A DNA stretch of 64,000 nucleotides, taken from positions 1,399,615 through 1,463,614 of the forward strand of contig CAVTAI010000017.1 of the NCBI GenBank assembly GCA_963732655.1, read 5' to 3'. Under the pieces are notes generated by a model. That model was given only the letters and a program-made list of their open reading frames with translations, searched no databases and was not told the origin of the DNA. This DNA is from CAVTWS01 sp963732655 (GTDB lineage: Bacteria; Actinomycetota; Acidimicrobiia; Acidimicrobiales; SHLQ01). A program made the translations under genes and the position numbers. Shown piece after piece: positions 27,197-37,400 of this stretch. The first letter of the stretch is position 1; each line of letters opens with the position of its first letter.

Positions 27197-28213
27197 CTAC
27201 AGCCCCTTCCGCAGGTCCCGCGCCGCGGCCACCATCACCGCGAGCTTCTGACGCGCCAGATCGCGGCTGATCGTCATCAGCCCGCAATCGGGCGACAGCA
27301 TCACCCGCGCCGGATCGAGATAATCGAGCGCGCCGGCGATGCGGCGCTTCACGTCGTCGACCGACGGCGCCGGCGTGTTGCCGGGATCGATGCACCCAAA
27401 CATGAACAGCCGCTCGCGGTAAGGCTTCAGGATCGCAGGATCGAAGGTGCTGCGCGCAAACTCCACCGTGAAGCCGGAGATCCGCGTCTCCATCAGCCGG
27501 TCGAGCAGTTCGGGATACGTGTACTGGTGTTGCAGCGAAGCGCCGCCGGGATAGCCGTAGCAAAGATGCACGATCACCGGCACGGTCACGCCGACGAGGC
27601 AGCGATCCAACGCGGCGGCACCATAGTCGAAAACCTTTTCGTGGTACCGGGTCATCGCCGGCTCATCGAGCTGGAGCAAGTCGCAGCCGGCCGCCTGCAG
27701 ATCGAGCAATTCGGCGTTGACGGCGGCAGCAATATCCATCGCCATCTCGCCCTCGTCGGCATAGGCCTCGTTGAGCGAGCTGTCGATCACCGTCATCGGT
27801 CCGGCCAGCGCCATCTTGACCGGCCGGTCGGTGTAGGTTTTGGCGAATGTGACGTCGTCGACCGTTGCCGCCGACCGGCGCTGGAGTTTGCCGGTGACGC
27901 GCGGAACGATGCGCGGGTTGTTGCGGCGGCGGTAGACCGCCTTCTCCACCTGGTTGACCAGATCGATCCCGTCCCAGGTCCGGCACATGTGGAAGATGAA
28001 GCCTTCCCGCCGTTGCTCGCCGTCGGTGACGATGTCGATGCCGAGCGCCTCCTGCTCGCGCAGCGTGACAATTGTCGCGTCGTCCTGCGCCTCGCGCAGG
28101 CCCTCGCCCTCCAACCGGAAGGTGATGCGGTTGCGGTCCGTCTCGCCCATCCAGTGCGGGCGCGGCATGCTGCCGACGTGGGTGGTGGCGAGCGGGGGCA
28201 GTGAAAGCGTCAT
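27197..28213 (-). CDS. MetE-like cobalamin-independent methyltransferase (C-terminal-domain type)
   Basis: 338 residues, the size of a MetE C-terminal barrel alone. It opens with TTHVGSMPRP, has EGFIFHM, QLDEPAMTRY and the zinc ligands in order: His and Cys in IVHLCYGY, Glu in FTVEFA, Cys in SPDCGL. Such single-domain proteins transfer methyl groups to homocysteine or related thiols from donors other than methyltetrahydrofolate triglutamate; the donor here is unknown. ATG 28213 with AGGAA upstream is preferred to an in-frame extension to 28315. Confidence 0.85.
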   Translation of the reverse strand: MTLSLPPLATTHVGSMPRPHWMGETDRNRITFRLEGEGLREAQDDATIVTLREQEALGIDIVTDGEQRREGFIFHMCRTWDGIDLVNQVEKAVYRRRNNPRIVPRVTGKLQRRSAATVDDVTFAKTYTDRPVKMALAGPMTVIDSSLNEAYADEGEMAMDIAAAVNAELLDLQAAGCDLLQLDEPAMTRYHEKVFDYGAAALDRCLVGVTVPVIVHLCYGYPGGASLQHQYTYPELLDRLMETRISGFTVEFARSTFDPAILKPYRERLFMFGCIDPGNTPAPSVDDVKRRIAGALDYLDPARVMLSPDCGLMTISRDLARQKLAVMVAAARDLRKGL

Positions 28214-28360
28214 ACTGCGGAGTTCCTGTTCAATGTCAGCGTCCGTTGTAGACGGACTCCCCCCGATCGAACAACCGCCGAACCCTCGGCATGTGCAGGC
28301 ATGCACGGAGGCCACCGACGCGGCGCCTGGCTACGCCAGCGCAGGAGCGCGCAAACCGTC

Positions 28361-28636
28361 TCACGAATTTTTCAGCGTTTCCAACAGCGTGATCTTGTCG
28401 ATGGTCAGGTCGAGCACGGCCTGTCGCAACCGCTCGTTTTCCAGCTCGAGCTCTTTGAGCCGCAGCATCTGATCAACGCTGAGCGTGCCGAGCTCTTTGC
28501 GCCATCGATAGTAGGTCGCCTCGGCAACGCCTATCGCCTCAATGGCATCCGTCAATGACTGGCCTTCACCAATGAGCTCGTCTACGCGGCGAAGCTTCGC
28601 GACGATTTCATCTTGGCGGTGCTTTCGCCCGGGCAT
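28361..28636 (-). mobile_element. IS3-family transposase OrfA, solitary remnant
   Basis: 91 residues: an HTH region (QSLTDAIEAIGVAEATYYRW) and the leucine-zipper-like helix LRLKELELENERLRQAVLDL of IS3/IS407 OrfA proteins. No OrfB reading frame follows; within 150 bases downstream the MetE-like gene begins. No terminal inverted repeats were identified. The element is therefore a truncated, probably inactive, copy at the edge of the secretion island. Confidence 0.75.
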
Positions 28637-28809
28637 CGCCCGCTCCTCAGATCAGCAGGTGACGATGACGGACTTGGGATGACATCGACGGATCGCGTGC
28701 CATTGAAGCCTGCTGCTGCATTCATGCCGCCCTCTTGTCTAAAACCGCAGAACGACAACCCACTAGAACTAATCCCAACCTCGCGTGCGCGCTCCGTCTC
28801 AGACAATCG

Positions 28810-29652
28810 TCAGCCGACTGCCGATATTCCCATCGCAGTCACCGATGAGAGTTGATCCTCAAGGGTCAGAATTGATGCAAGAACATCGACAAGCGTGTTC
28901 TCACCCAGAGCCTGCAGATCGGCGGTGAGCATGGCCACATTGCCATCAAGACTGGGTACGTTACTGCCGTTGCATTTTCCACATCCGCCTTCAAGGTAGC
29001 CGAAAGCGTCATAAAAATTGAACGTGAGCTGTCCTTCGGCAAAATCGAAATCTTCGAAGTCGATCGCGATAAAGGTCGTCGTTGAACTTGCTGTCGCGTA
29101 TGGTAGGTCGCAGCTTGAGCCGTCGATCGACGTCGTCTTGTTAAAGATGAAGACCAAGTCCGCCCCTGAGACATCCGCAAACGTATTCGCCGACGCAAAG
29201 ATCGACCCGTCATCCGAGACCGCCGCGGAATTAAAGGCTGCCGTGCCGAAGCCTATCGTCATAGAACCCAGGTCGATCAGCCGGCTGAATATATTCGCGT
29301 CGACCAACGTGTCCTCGCCGACGGCCGTACCCTCTCCTCCGATCACTGCGGTCATTGGGTTGTTGTCAGGCTGAAGGCAGCGCCCGTCGAGCTTCAGATC
29401 GATGTCGAGTGAGCCGATCTCAATGTCGACATCCAGCCACTTGCCCTTGCGGTCGATGTCGACCTCGATATCCAGCCCCTTGCCTTTCCGGCCCATGTCG
29501 ATCTCAAGATCGACGTCAATGTCGATGTCGTTTCCTCGGCCCCTCCGGCCCATGTCAAAGTCGATATCGATATCGAAATTGATGTCGTCATCGTCCCGAT
29601 CGTCAAACCGTTTGCGATGATTACAGTCTCTGCCAGCTCGCGACCGCGACAT
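28810..29652 (-). CDS. Acidic Asp/hydrophobic-repeat protein A of the secretion island
   Basis: 280 residues, no signal peptide. Residues 15-95 are alternating acidic and hydrophobic residues (DDDDINFDIDIDFDMGRRGR, later IDIDVDLEIDMGRKGK, IEVDIDRKGKW), predicted to make regular amphipathic beta strands. Then comes a domain starting IGGEGTAVGEDTL with SANTFADVSGADLVFIF, shared with the protein at 41181, and a CGKC pair. The last 45 residues (from DGNVAMLTADLQALGENTL through LTLEDQLSSV) recur at the ends of the proteins at 41181 and 42144. GGAGG lies five bases before the ATG. No known family recognised. Confidence 0.75.
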   Translation of the reverse strand: MSRSRAGRDCNHRKRFDDRDDDDINFDIDIDFDMGRRGRGNDIDIDVDLEIDMGRKGKGLDIEVDIDRKGKWLDVDIEIGSLDIDLKLDGRCLQPDNNPMTAVIGGEGTAVGEDTLVDANIFSRLIDLGSMTIGFGTAAFNSAAVSDDGSIFASANTFADVSGADLVFIFNKTTSIDGSSCDLPYATASSTTTFIAIDFEDFDFAEGQLTFNFYDAFGYLEGGCGKCNGSNVPSLDGNVAMLTADLQALGENTLVDVLASILTLEDQLSSVTAMGISAVG

Positions 29653-29814
29653 CGATGCCTCCGATGATCAGTTGGCCCTGAGGATAAAATAGCCAGCTTC
29701 GAAGCGGCTTGAATGTGCTCAATGAGCGATCATGCAATGGGGTGATGATGACCATAGGGAGTAGCCCGAAGGGCTCTACCTCGACGCTCCCCCAGGGATT
29801 GCTCGAAAAGCGAA

Positions 29815-29835
29815 GCGGCCGGGCAACCCGGCCGC
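29815..29835 (-). terminator. Strong hairpin downstream of the LuxR-type gene
   Basis: A perfect nine-base-pair stem GCGGCCGGG / CCCGGCCGC with a three-base loop, 79 bases past the regulator stop on the minus strand, followed by TTCGCTTTT. Confidence 0.65.
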
Positions 29836-29913
29836 GCCATTGAACACGGATTTAAGCTGGAAGAGCGCCGATCGCGTTCAAGTGAACGCGTCAGACGCCG
29901 GCCCCGATCACTC

Positions 29914-30661
29914 TCAGTGCTCGGTCGGTTCACCGTCATTCAGTTCGCTCGTGGCGCGCGTCGACAAACTCAGTTCCGCTGCGCAAAGCGCGGCCTGTGT
30001 GCGATTGGTCGCGCCGAGCTTTCTCATGATCTGCCGGATGTGCACCTTGACCGTCGACTCTGCGCAACTTGAGCTGCCGTCCGATCAACTTGTTGGATTC
30101 ACCCTGGCGCAGTCGTTCGAGCACTTCCAACTGGCGGACGGTCAAGCTGCTCCTGGATTGTTCGCCGATGCCGACCACCCGTCTCGTGGCGGACACTCTG
30201 AAGGTACTCTCGACGTACGTGCGCTGCATCAAGGCAGCAGGAGGATAGAACGAGCCGCCACCCATGATGAAGGTGAAGGCCTGGATCGCGACTGGCGGCG
30301 TGATGCTCATGGGAACGAACCCGCGGGCACCCGCCTTGAATGCGGCGACTACCTCGTCCGTGTCCTCGCGTTCTGAGACCAGCACGAGGGGAACGTCGGC
30401 ATATTTGTCGTGCAGCGAGGCGATCCAGCCTTGCGGCTCGGGATCCGCCACACGCTGCGCACCGATCACCAGCAGGATCATTCGCACCAGAAGATCGCGC
30501 GACAGCGCGAGCGCGTCGCAAGCGTCGAATTGGGCAATCTCGACGTGACAGTCGTCAGCCCAGCCACGCAGGAAACTGACAACGCCTGCGCGACGCAGCT
30601 CCAATGAATCAATCACCAAAACTGCTGGCGCTCTGGCTTTGAGAGGAAGAGATCGATTCAT
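29914..30661 (-). CDS. LuxR-family response regulator with atypical receiver (one frameshift)
   Basis: About 249 residues. The receiver-like domain begins VLVIDSLELRRAGVVSFLRG: it has only one of the usual paired acidic residues, and the position of the phosphorylated Asp reads LLVIGAQ, so phosphorylation is doubtful. The C-terminal LuxR HTH starts SLTVRQLEVLERLRQGESNK; one base near 30066 breaks it, and the repaired frame gives ESTVKVHIRQIMRKLGATNR, a textbook recognition helix, ending at 29914. It lies directly downstream of the T1SS operon and probably controls the island. Confidence 0.82.
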
Positions 30662-30670
30662 CACACGCAC

Positions 30671-30931
30671 CCTTTACAAAACTCAACGCCACCGACTGAC
30701 CACCCCCAAAATTGTTTACCGGACTTTGTTTGCTGTTCTGCGACAGCACTTGTTGTGTGAACGCGGACAAACGAAAATCGTGTGCAAGGCAGATGACGGA
30801 AATCGGGCCGAACGGACGTAGAGCATTGGAAAACCGTCACTTTATCGCTCAGCATACTCGCCTTTCTTGTGGCAAAAAAGTGGTGGACGTACTTATGTAT
30901 AGTGACTTGCGACTTCTGGCCTATGCATGGT
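30671..30931. other. Spacer between HlyD gene and LuxR-type gene
   Basis: 260 AT-richer bases with no gene. It must end the transcript of the secretion operon and begin that of the regulator, but I see no perfect terminator hairpin. Confidence 0.4.
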
Positions 30932-32305
30932 CTAGGTCTCCCTAAAGCTGCGCCAGAGCGCATCCAGGAACGGCTGGAACAGATATTGGGCCATTGTTCG
31001 CTCGCCGGTGACGATCAGAACCTCGGCCGGCATTCCTGGAATAAGCTCGAGTCCTAAATGAGATTGCCTGATTTCTTCACGGTCTACGTGAACCCGCGCC
31101 AGGTAGTAGGGCTGCCGCGTCGTTTCATCCATGACCCGATCCGCTGAGAGGTTTCTGACGACGCCGTTCAGTCGTGGCGCGCTCCGTCCCGAATAGGCCG
31201 AGAGTTGCACCTTGGCCGGCAAGCCGATGCGCACCACGTCGATATCGTTCGGGGAGATCCTGGCGTCGATCAAAAGCGCGTCGTCCGCCGGCACGATATC
31301 GAGGATGGGCTCGGCGGGCTTAAGCACGCCGCCATTCGTCTTGAAGCGCAGGTTCAAGACAATGCCAGCGATCGGCGCCGCAATGACGGTTCGCTTGAGG
31401 ATATCGACGCTCGCGTTCAGTTTCTCCGTAATCGTCGCCAGCTCCGCTCGTGCCTGCTCGAGCCTCGTCGTCACTTGATCGATCCGTTCAGCGTCGGTCA
31501 TCAGTATCTGAATCTGAGTCTCGCCGATCTGTTGCTGCGCCCGCGCGATCGCTCCCAGGTACTCTCCGCGCCGACCTTCGAGCTCGGCAACGGCGCGCTG
31601 GAGCTTCAACACCTCCGGCTTCGTGACGATATTCCTGCGGAGCAAAGCTTCCTTGCCCGCCAGCTCTTCGGCGATCAATTCCAGTTGAGTGTTGCAGCTG
31701 TCGACCTGGGCTTGCAGTCCCCTCACCTGCTCATTGAGCTGCTCGATGCGTTGGCGGAGAACGTCCTTGCGCGCGGTATGGGTCGTGAGCCTGTCCCGAA
31801 ACAGGCGCTGCTGCCCGTCGAGCACCGCCTGCAGTCGCTCATCCGAGCTTTCGACCAATTGTGCCGGGAACTGTACCTCGGTCTGGCCGGCCTGCTCGGC
31901 CTGCAGCCGAGCCAGCGTCGCCACCAATGTCCATTGCTGGGACATCAGCATGTCGTGCGTCGCTTTCGGCTGGATGCTTTCGAGCAGCACGAGCGGCTGA
32001 CCGGGAACCACATTGTCCCCGTCGCGAACCAGAAGCTGCGCAATAATTCCACCCTCGAGGTGCTGAACGGTCTTTCGGTCGCCGTCCGGACTGATGATCG
32101 CCGGCGCAACCGCCCCGCCGGCCAGCGGAACGAACGCTCCCCAACCGATGAAGCTCACGCCAAAAAAGATCATCACCAAGAGCCCGAGACGCAGTGGCCA
32201 ACGCAGCCCCTTTCTGAGCGTGGTCGCGTCGACGAGCCGCAAGCCGTGGGGATTGAGAAGATCCTGACGGGTATTAGCCAATCCGGTGTGTGCTGGCTGC
32301 ATCAT
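30932..32305 (-). CDS. HlyD-family type I secretion periplasmic adaptor
   Basis: 457 residues. One N-terminal membrane helix (LGLLVMIFFGVSFIGWGAFV), a lipoyl half (VQHLEGGIIAQLLVRDGDNV), a long coiled coil (about residues 140-290, with repeated E, L, Q, R heptads), the second lipoyl half (VIAAPIAGIVLNLRFKTNGG) and a beta-barrel end (LELIPGMPAEVLI). This is the PrtE/HlyD layout linking the inner-membrane ABC protein to TolC. Its ATG overlaps the ABC gene stop by four bases (ATGA). No TolC gene is in the window. Confidence 0.93.
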   Translation of the reverse strand: MMQPAHTGLANTRQDLLNPHGLRLVDATTLRKGLRWPLRLGLLVMIFFGVSFIGWGAFVPLAGGAVAPAIISPDGDRKTVQHLEGGIIAQLLVRDGDNVVPGQPLVLLESIQPKATHDMLMSQQWTLVATLARLQAEQAGQTEVQFPAQLVESSDERLQAVLDGQQRLFRDRLTTHTARKDVLRQRIEQLNEQVRGLQAQVDSCNTQLELIAEELAGKEALLRRNIVTKPEVLKLQRAVAELEGRRGEYLGAIARAQQQIGETQIQILMTDAERIDQVTTRLEQARAELATITEKLNASVDILKRTVIAAPIAGIVLNLRFKTNGGVLKPAEPILDIVPADDALLIDARISPNDIDVVRIGLPAKVQLSAYSGRSAPRLNGVVRNLSADRVMDETTRQPYYLARVHVDREEIRQSHLGLELIPGMPAEVLIVTGERTMAQYLFQPFLDALWRSFRET

Positions 32306-34036
32306 AGCTTGCCCTCACTGATGATAGGTTCCGCGTCGGCCTCGACGATGACCGGATTCGGGCCGTAAGCGGCCATGGTCGCGACAGCGCCCGGCTTCTG
32401 CATCGGCACGACGCTATCGGACGAACGGACCCCCCGCAGCTTCTGCAGCGTGGCATCGCGCGGTCCAAACAGATCAACCCGACCGTCTCGCAACAGCACG
32501 ATGCTATCGGCTTGGGCGAGCGTTGAGGGCCGATGGCCCACGATGATCAACGCGACGTCGCGCTTCTTGAGATCGAGGATCGCGGTCGACAATGCGGATT
32601 CGCCGGCCTGATCGAGGTTGGCATTGGGCTCGTCGAGGACGATCAGTCGGGGGGTTCCGTAGACTGCGCGCGCCAAACCAATTCGCTGCCGCTGTCCGCC
32701 CGAGAGCCGAAGCCCGCCGTCGCCGATCTGGGTCTCGTACCCATCCGGCAGCTGCTGGATCATCTCATGTGCATGAGCGAGCTTCGCAGCCTCGATCACG
32801 GCGGCATCATCGACGGCCCCCATCCGAGCGATGTTCTCACTCACGGACCCTGCGAACAGCTCGACGTCTTGCGGCACGTAGCCGATATAACGCCCGAGCT
32901 GCACCGGATCCCAATGCAGGATCTCCGACCCATCGAGGCGAATTTCACCGGCAGTCGGCGCCATTATGCCCACGATCAGCCGGCACAAGGTGCTTTTGCC
33001 GGCGGCCGACGGGCCGATCACCGCGACGGATTCGCCCGGCTTGACTTCGAAACTGACGTTCCGAAGCACGACGTTGCTCACGCGTTCCGAATGAGACGTT
33101 CTTGATCTGCAAATGCCCTCTCGGCGCCGGCAACTTGCCGCGCTCGCCATCCGCGACGTGATCATTCAAGCGCGCCTTCAGACGGCCGTATGCGATCCGC
33201 GTCGTGCTGAAATTTCGCCATGCCGCCATAGCGATTTCGACCGGCGCAAGTGCGCGGCCCAGCAGGATCGACGCCGCGATCATCGTGCCGGCGCTGAGAT
33301 TGCCATGGATCACGAGATAGGCGCCGGCTCCGAGAACCGCGATTTGCGCAAAGAAGCGGATGAATTTTGTGGCGCCGACAAAAATGCCGCCACGTTCGGA
33401 GGCGCTGCTCGTCGCCTCCATCGCATCGCCGTTTAGTGCCTGCCAGCGGCTGATGACCGCGGGATGCATTCCCATGGCGTGCACGACCTCGGCGTTCCGG
33501 ATCGCTGCTTCCGCTTGCCGCATCGCCAGGATCTGGGACTGACTGGCTTTAAGATTGGCCTGCCGCGTCACCAGCTCGTTGATGATACTGAGGCAGAGCA
33601 GCAGCAATGCAGTCACCAATGCGATGATGCCGAGGACCGGGTGCAGGATCCAAATCAACGCGACGAACACGATGACCCACGGTGCGTCGAAGAAGACGGT
33701 CAAGCCCTGCGACGCAATGAAGTTCTGAATCTGGGTCAAGTCGCGGAGCGGCTGCGCGCCGGCCGTATCGCCTCGCAATTGGGCGCGGATGCTGCTGGCG
33801 AGAAAGACGGGGCCAAGGCGATCGTTCAGCCAGCAGCCAACCCGGACCATGACCGATGATCGCAAGGAATCGAGGGTCGTGAGCACCAGCAGCGCGACCG
33901 CCGCGATGCCGGTCAGGAACGCCAACGTTTCGAAGTGGCCAGTCGTGATGACCCGGTCGTAGACCTGCATCATGTAGAGCGACGGCGTGAGGATCAATAA
34001 ATTGATTACGAAGCTGAATGATCCCGCAATTACCAC
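32302..34036 (-). CDS. Type I secretion ABC transporter, PrtD family (one frameshift)
   Basis: About 578 residues after one repair near 33092. The membrane domain starts FVINLLILTPSLYMMQVYDR, diagnostic of PrtD/LapB-like exporters without a C39 peptidase domain. The ATPase has Walker A GPSAAGKST, signature LSGGQRQRIGLARA and Walker B LIVLDEPNANLD. In-frame residues RRRKTELAQAISDCRKA upstream of the GTG at 34036 look like the true N-terminus, but no normal start codon precedes them before a TGA, so another indel may lie near 34100. Exports the RTX protein encoded upstream and possibly the acidic proteins. Confidence 0.9.
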
Positions 34037-34491
34037 CGCTTTGCGGCAATCCGAAATTGCCTGAGCTAATTCCGTCTTACGCCGCCTGAACTTATCAGTG
34101 CCTGATCAACTCATGGCTAGTCTCGCTACGCAATTACCACGCCACTAACCACCCCGAAGAGATCAGTGGACATTCGCCCGATGTGTTCCACTGTCGAGTT
34201 ATCCCGCTCCATTGCGGATCGGGATAGCTATTCGTCGAGGCTTTGCGGATACCTCGAACGTTGCGCCTTTTTGTTTTTGGCTTGATTCATTTGCCTCATA
34301 GTGCCCCTAAGAACGCCGAACTCTCACAACCACGACAGCCTTGGCAGGGCCGCGCTGACACAGCTGCCAGTCATTTCATCGCATACTGTTCTCTCCTGCT
34401 CTCATGAGATTGGTTCATGTACGACCTGCACGAGACTACGTTCATTGCCGATGAGGGCGAACGCCCGCAATGGCTCACAAGTTTGCATTCG
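34037..34491. other. Spacer between RTX gene and T1SS genes
   Basis: About 450 bases, AT-richer than the surroundings. I see no convincing gene; plus-strand readings here overlap only the RTX 3' end in antisense. It separates the RTX gene from the transporter genes on the same strand and probably carries a promoter for the latter. Confidence 0.5.
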
Positions 34492-37400
34492 CTATGCCAC
34501 CAGGGAGACGTTGTTATCGAGAATGAACTGCGCATCGGCGAGTGTCGCTACGCCGAGCACGTTCACCGCGAGACCGCTTCCTTGCAGCGTGAGCGTCAGT
34601 GTGTCGCTGTCGTATGACGAGCTCGTGAAGCTAGCGAGCTCAATGTCCTCACCCAGCACATAATCGCTAATCGTGGCGTTTCCGGCCAGGACACGGAAGA
34701 TGTCCGCTCCATCGCCACCGCCCAGCGCGTCGGTGCCGCTGTTGGCGATCAACAGATCATCTCCGTCATCGCCTTCAAGCGTATCGTTGCCGGCGCCGCC
34801 GTTCAGCACATCATTGCCGGCCCCGCCGATCAGCGTGTCGTTGCCGCCGCCGGTGTTCAGCGTATCGTTGCCGCCGGCGCCATCGATGACGTTGTTGCCA
34901 GTGTTTCCGGTCAAGATGTCGTCGAACGCCGAACCGATCAGATTCTCAAAGTTGCTGATCGTGTCCGTACCGCCGCCGCCGGTATTCTGCGCCACGGCCG
35001 TTCCCAGATTGACCGTCACGCCGGCAGAAGCGGATGCGTAGCTCAGCGTATCGATGCCGATGCCACCGTTCATCGTGTCATTGCCAGCGCCGCCGTCGAT
35101 CGTGTCGTTGCCGGCGCCGCCGTCGATCACGTTGTTGGTGACGCTGCCTGCCACCGCATCGCCGATCAGCGTGTCGTCGAATGCCGAACCGATCAGGTTC
35201 TCGACCGCGACGGTATCGCCCTCCGCGTCACCGCCGCTGGCGGTCAGCGCTTCGCCGAGAGAAATGGCCACGTTCACGCCCGCCGACGAGCCGGAGTAGT
35301 CGGCCGTGTCGGTGCCGGCGCCGCCGCTGATCGAGTCCGCTCCTGCGCCGCCACTCAAGATGTCGTTGCCATCGCCGCCCGAGAGCGTGTCGTTGCCTAA
35401 GCCCGCCGATCAGCGTGTCGTTGCCGGCGCCTCCCTGCAACGTGTCGTTACCGGCACCGCCATCGAGCCGGTTGTCGGTCACGCTGCCTGCCACCGCGTC
35501 GCCAGCGAGCGTATCGTCAAATGCCGAGCCGATCAGGTTCTCAATCGTGCCGGAGACGCTGTCGCCCTGCGCATCGCCACCGCTCGCGAGCAGCGAACCT
35601 TGCTGAGTGACGCCCACCGACACTGCCGCCGACGAGCCGGAGTAGTCCGCCGTGTCGATGCCGGTGCCGCCGTTAAGAACGTCGTTGCCGGCGCCGCCGA
35701 TCAGCGTGTCGTTGCCGGCGTTGCCCTGCAACGTGTCGTTACCGGCACCGCCATCGAGACGGTTATCGGTCACGCTGCCTGCCACCGCGTCGCCAACGAG
35801 CGTATCGTTGAACGCCGAGCCGATCAGATTCTCGATCGTGCCGGACGACGCTGTCGCCCTGCGCATCGCCACCGCTCGCGAGCAGCGAACCCTGCTGAGT
35901 GACGCCCACCGACACTGCCGCCGACGAGCCGGAGTAGTCCGCCGTGTCGATGCCGGCGCCGCCGTTGAGAACGTCGTTGCCGGCGCCGCCGATCAGCGTG
36001 TCGTTGCCGGCATTGCCCTGCAACGTGTCGTTACCGGCACCGCCATCGAGACGGTTATCGGTCACGCTGCCTGCCACCGCGTCGCCAACGAGCGTATCGT
36101 TGAATGCCGAGCCGATCAGGTTCTCAATCGTGCCGGACACGCTGTCGCCCTGCGCATCGCCACCGCTCGCTGCCAATGAACCTTGCTGAGTGACGCCCAC
36201 CGACACTGCCGCCGACGAGCCGGAGTAGTCGGCCGTGTCGATGCCCGCGCCGCCATTGAGAATGTCGTTGCCGGTGCCGCCGATCAGGACATCGTTGCCT
36301 AGTCCACCTTGCAGGTTATCGTTTCCAGCGCCGCCGTTGAGGAGATCATTCCCGGCCCCGCCATCGATGACGTTGTTGACGCTACTGCCCGTCAAAATGT
36401 CGTCGAATGCCGAGCCGGTCAGATGCTCTACGCCGGAAATCGTGTCGATCCCCGCACCGAGCGTGTCCTGAGCCAAGGTCGTCGCCAGGCTGACAACGAC
36501 ACCCGCCGTTGCGGTCGCGTAGCTCGCGGTATCGTTGCCGCTGCCGCCGATCAGCGTATCGTTGCCGGCACCGCCGTCGAGCATGTCATTCCCGCTGCCG
36601 CCGTTCAGCGTGTCGTTGCCGATCCCGCCGATCAGCGTGTCATTGCCACCACCGGTGTTCAGCGTGTCGTCTCCAGCGCCGCCGTCGATGACGTTTGAAC
36701 CGGAGCTACCGGTCAACGTGTCGTTGAGCGCCGAACCCGTCAGGTTCTCAAAATTGCTGATCGCGTCGGTTCCCGCGCCGACCGTGTTCTGCGCCAAGGT
36801 GGTTCCCAGGTTCACCGTGACACCGGCTGTCGCAGACGCGTAGCTGACCGTATCTGTGCCACTGCCGCCGTTGAGCGTATCGTTGCCAGCCCCGCCATCG
36901 ATGACATTGGCGCCGCTGCTGCCCGTTGAGCGTATCGTTGAATGCCGATCCGAGTGAGGTTTTCCACGCCGGAAATCGTGTCAGTTCCAGCACGAACCTG
37001 TATTCTGCGCGCTAGTCGTCGCGAGACTGACCGTAACGCCCGCCGTCGCTGCCGCGTAAGCTTACGGTGTCGTTGCCGGCGCCGCCGTCCATGATGTCGT
37101 TGCCGGTGCCACCGTCGAGAACGTCATCGCCCTCGTTGCCTTCCATGAGGTCGTTGCCGGTGCCGCCGAGCAGCGTATCGTTACCGGCGCCGCCGTTGAG
37201 CGTGTCGTTGCCGGCGCCGCCCGAGAGCGTGTTGGCTTGCGCGTTGCCATAGAGAATGTCGTCGAGGCCCGACCCCGTCAGATTCTCGACATCGATGAGA
37301 ACGTCGCCGACGGCGTCGCCGGCCAGACCGATGTAACCGGGCGATCCGTCGCTCGCCGATTTCAACCACCACCATGGTCACGCCGGTGGCTGAGGTCGAA

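Noticed and set aside
28582..28855. Short open frames on both strands near the IS3 remnant
   Set aside because: They overlap OrfA or protein A and have no start signals or family resemblance.
32302..34036. PrtD-type exporter as processing exporter for the double-glycine peptides
   Set aside because: Its N-terminus goes straight into the membrane domain; no C39 peptidase domain is present, so it cannot cut GG leaders.
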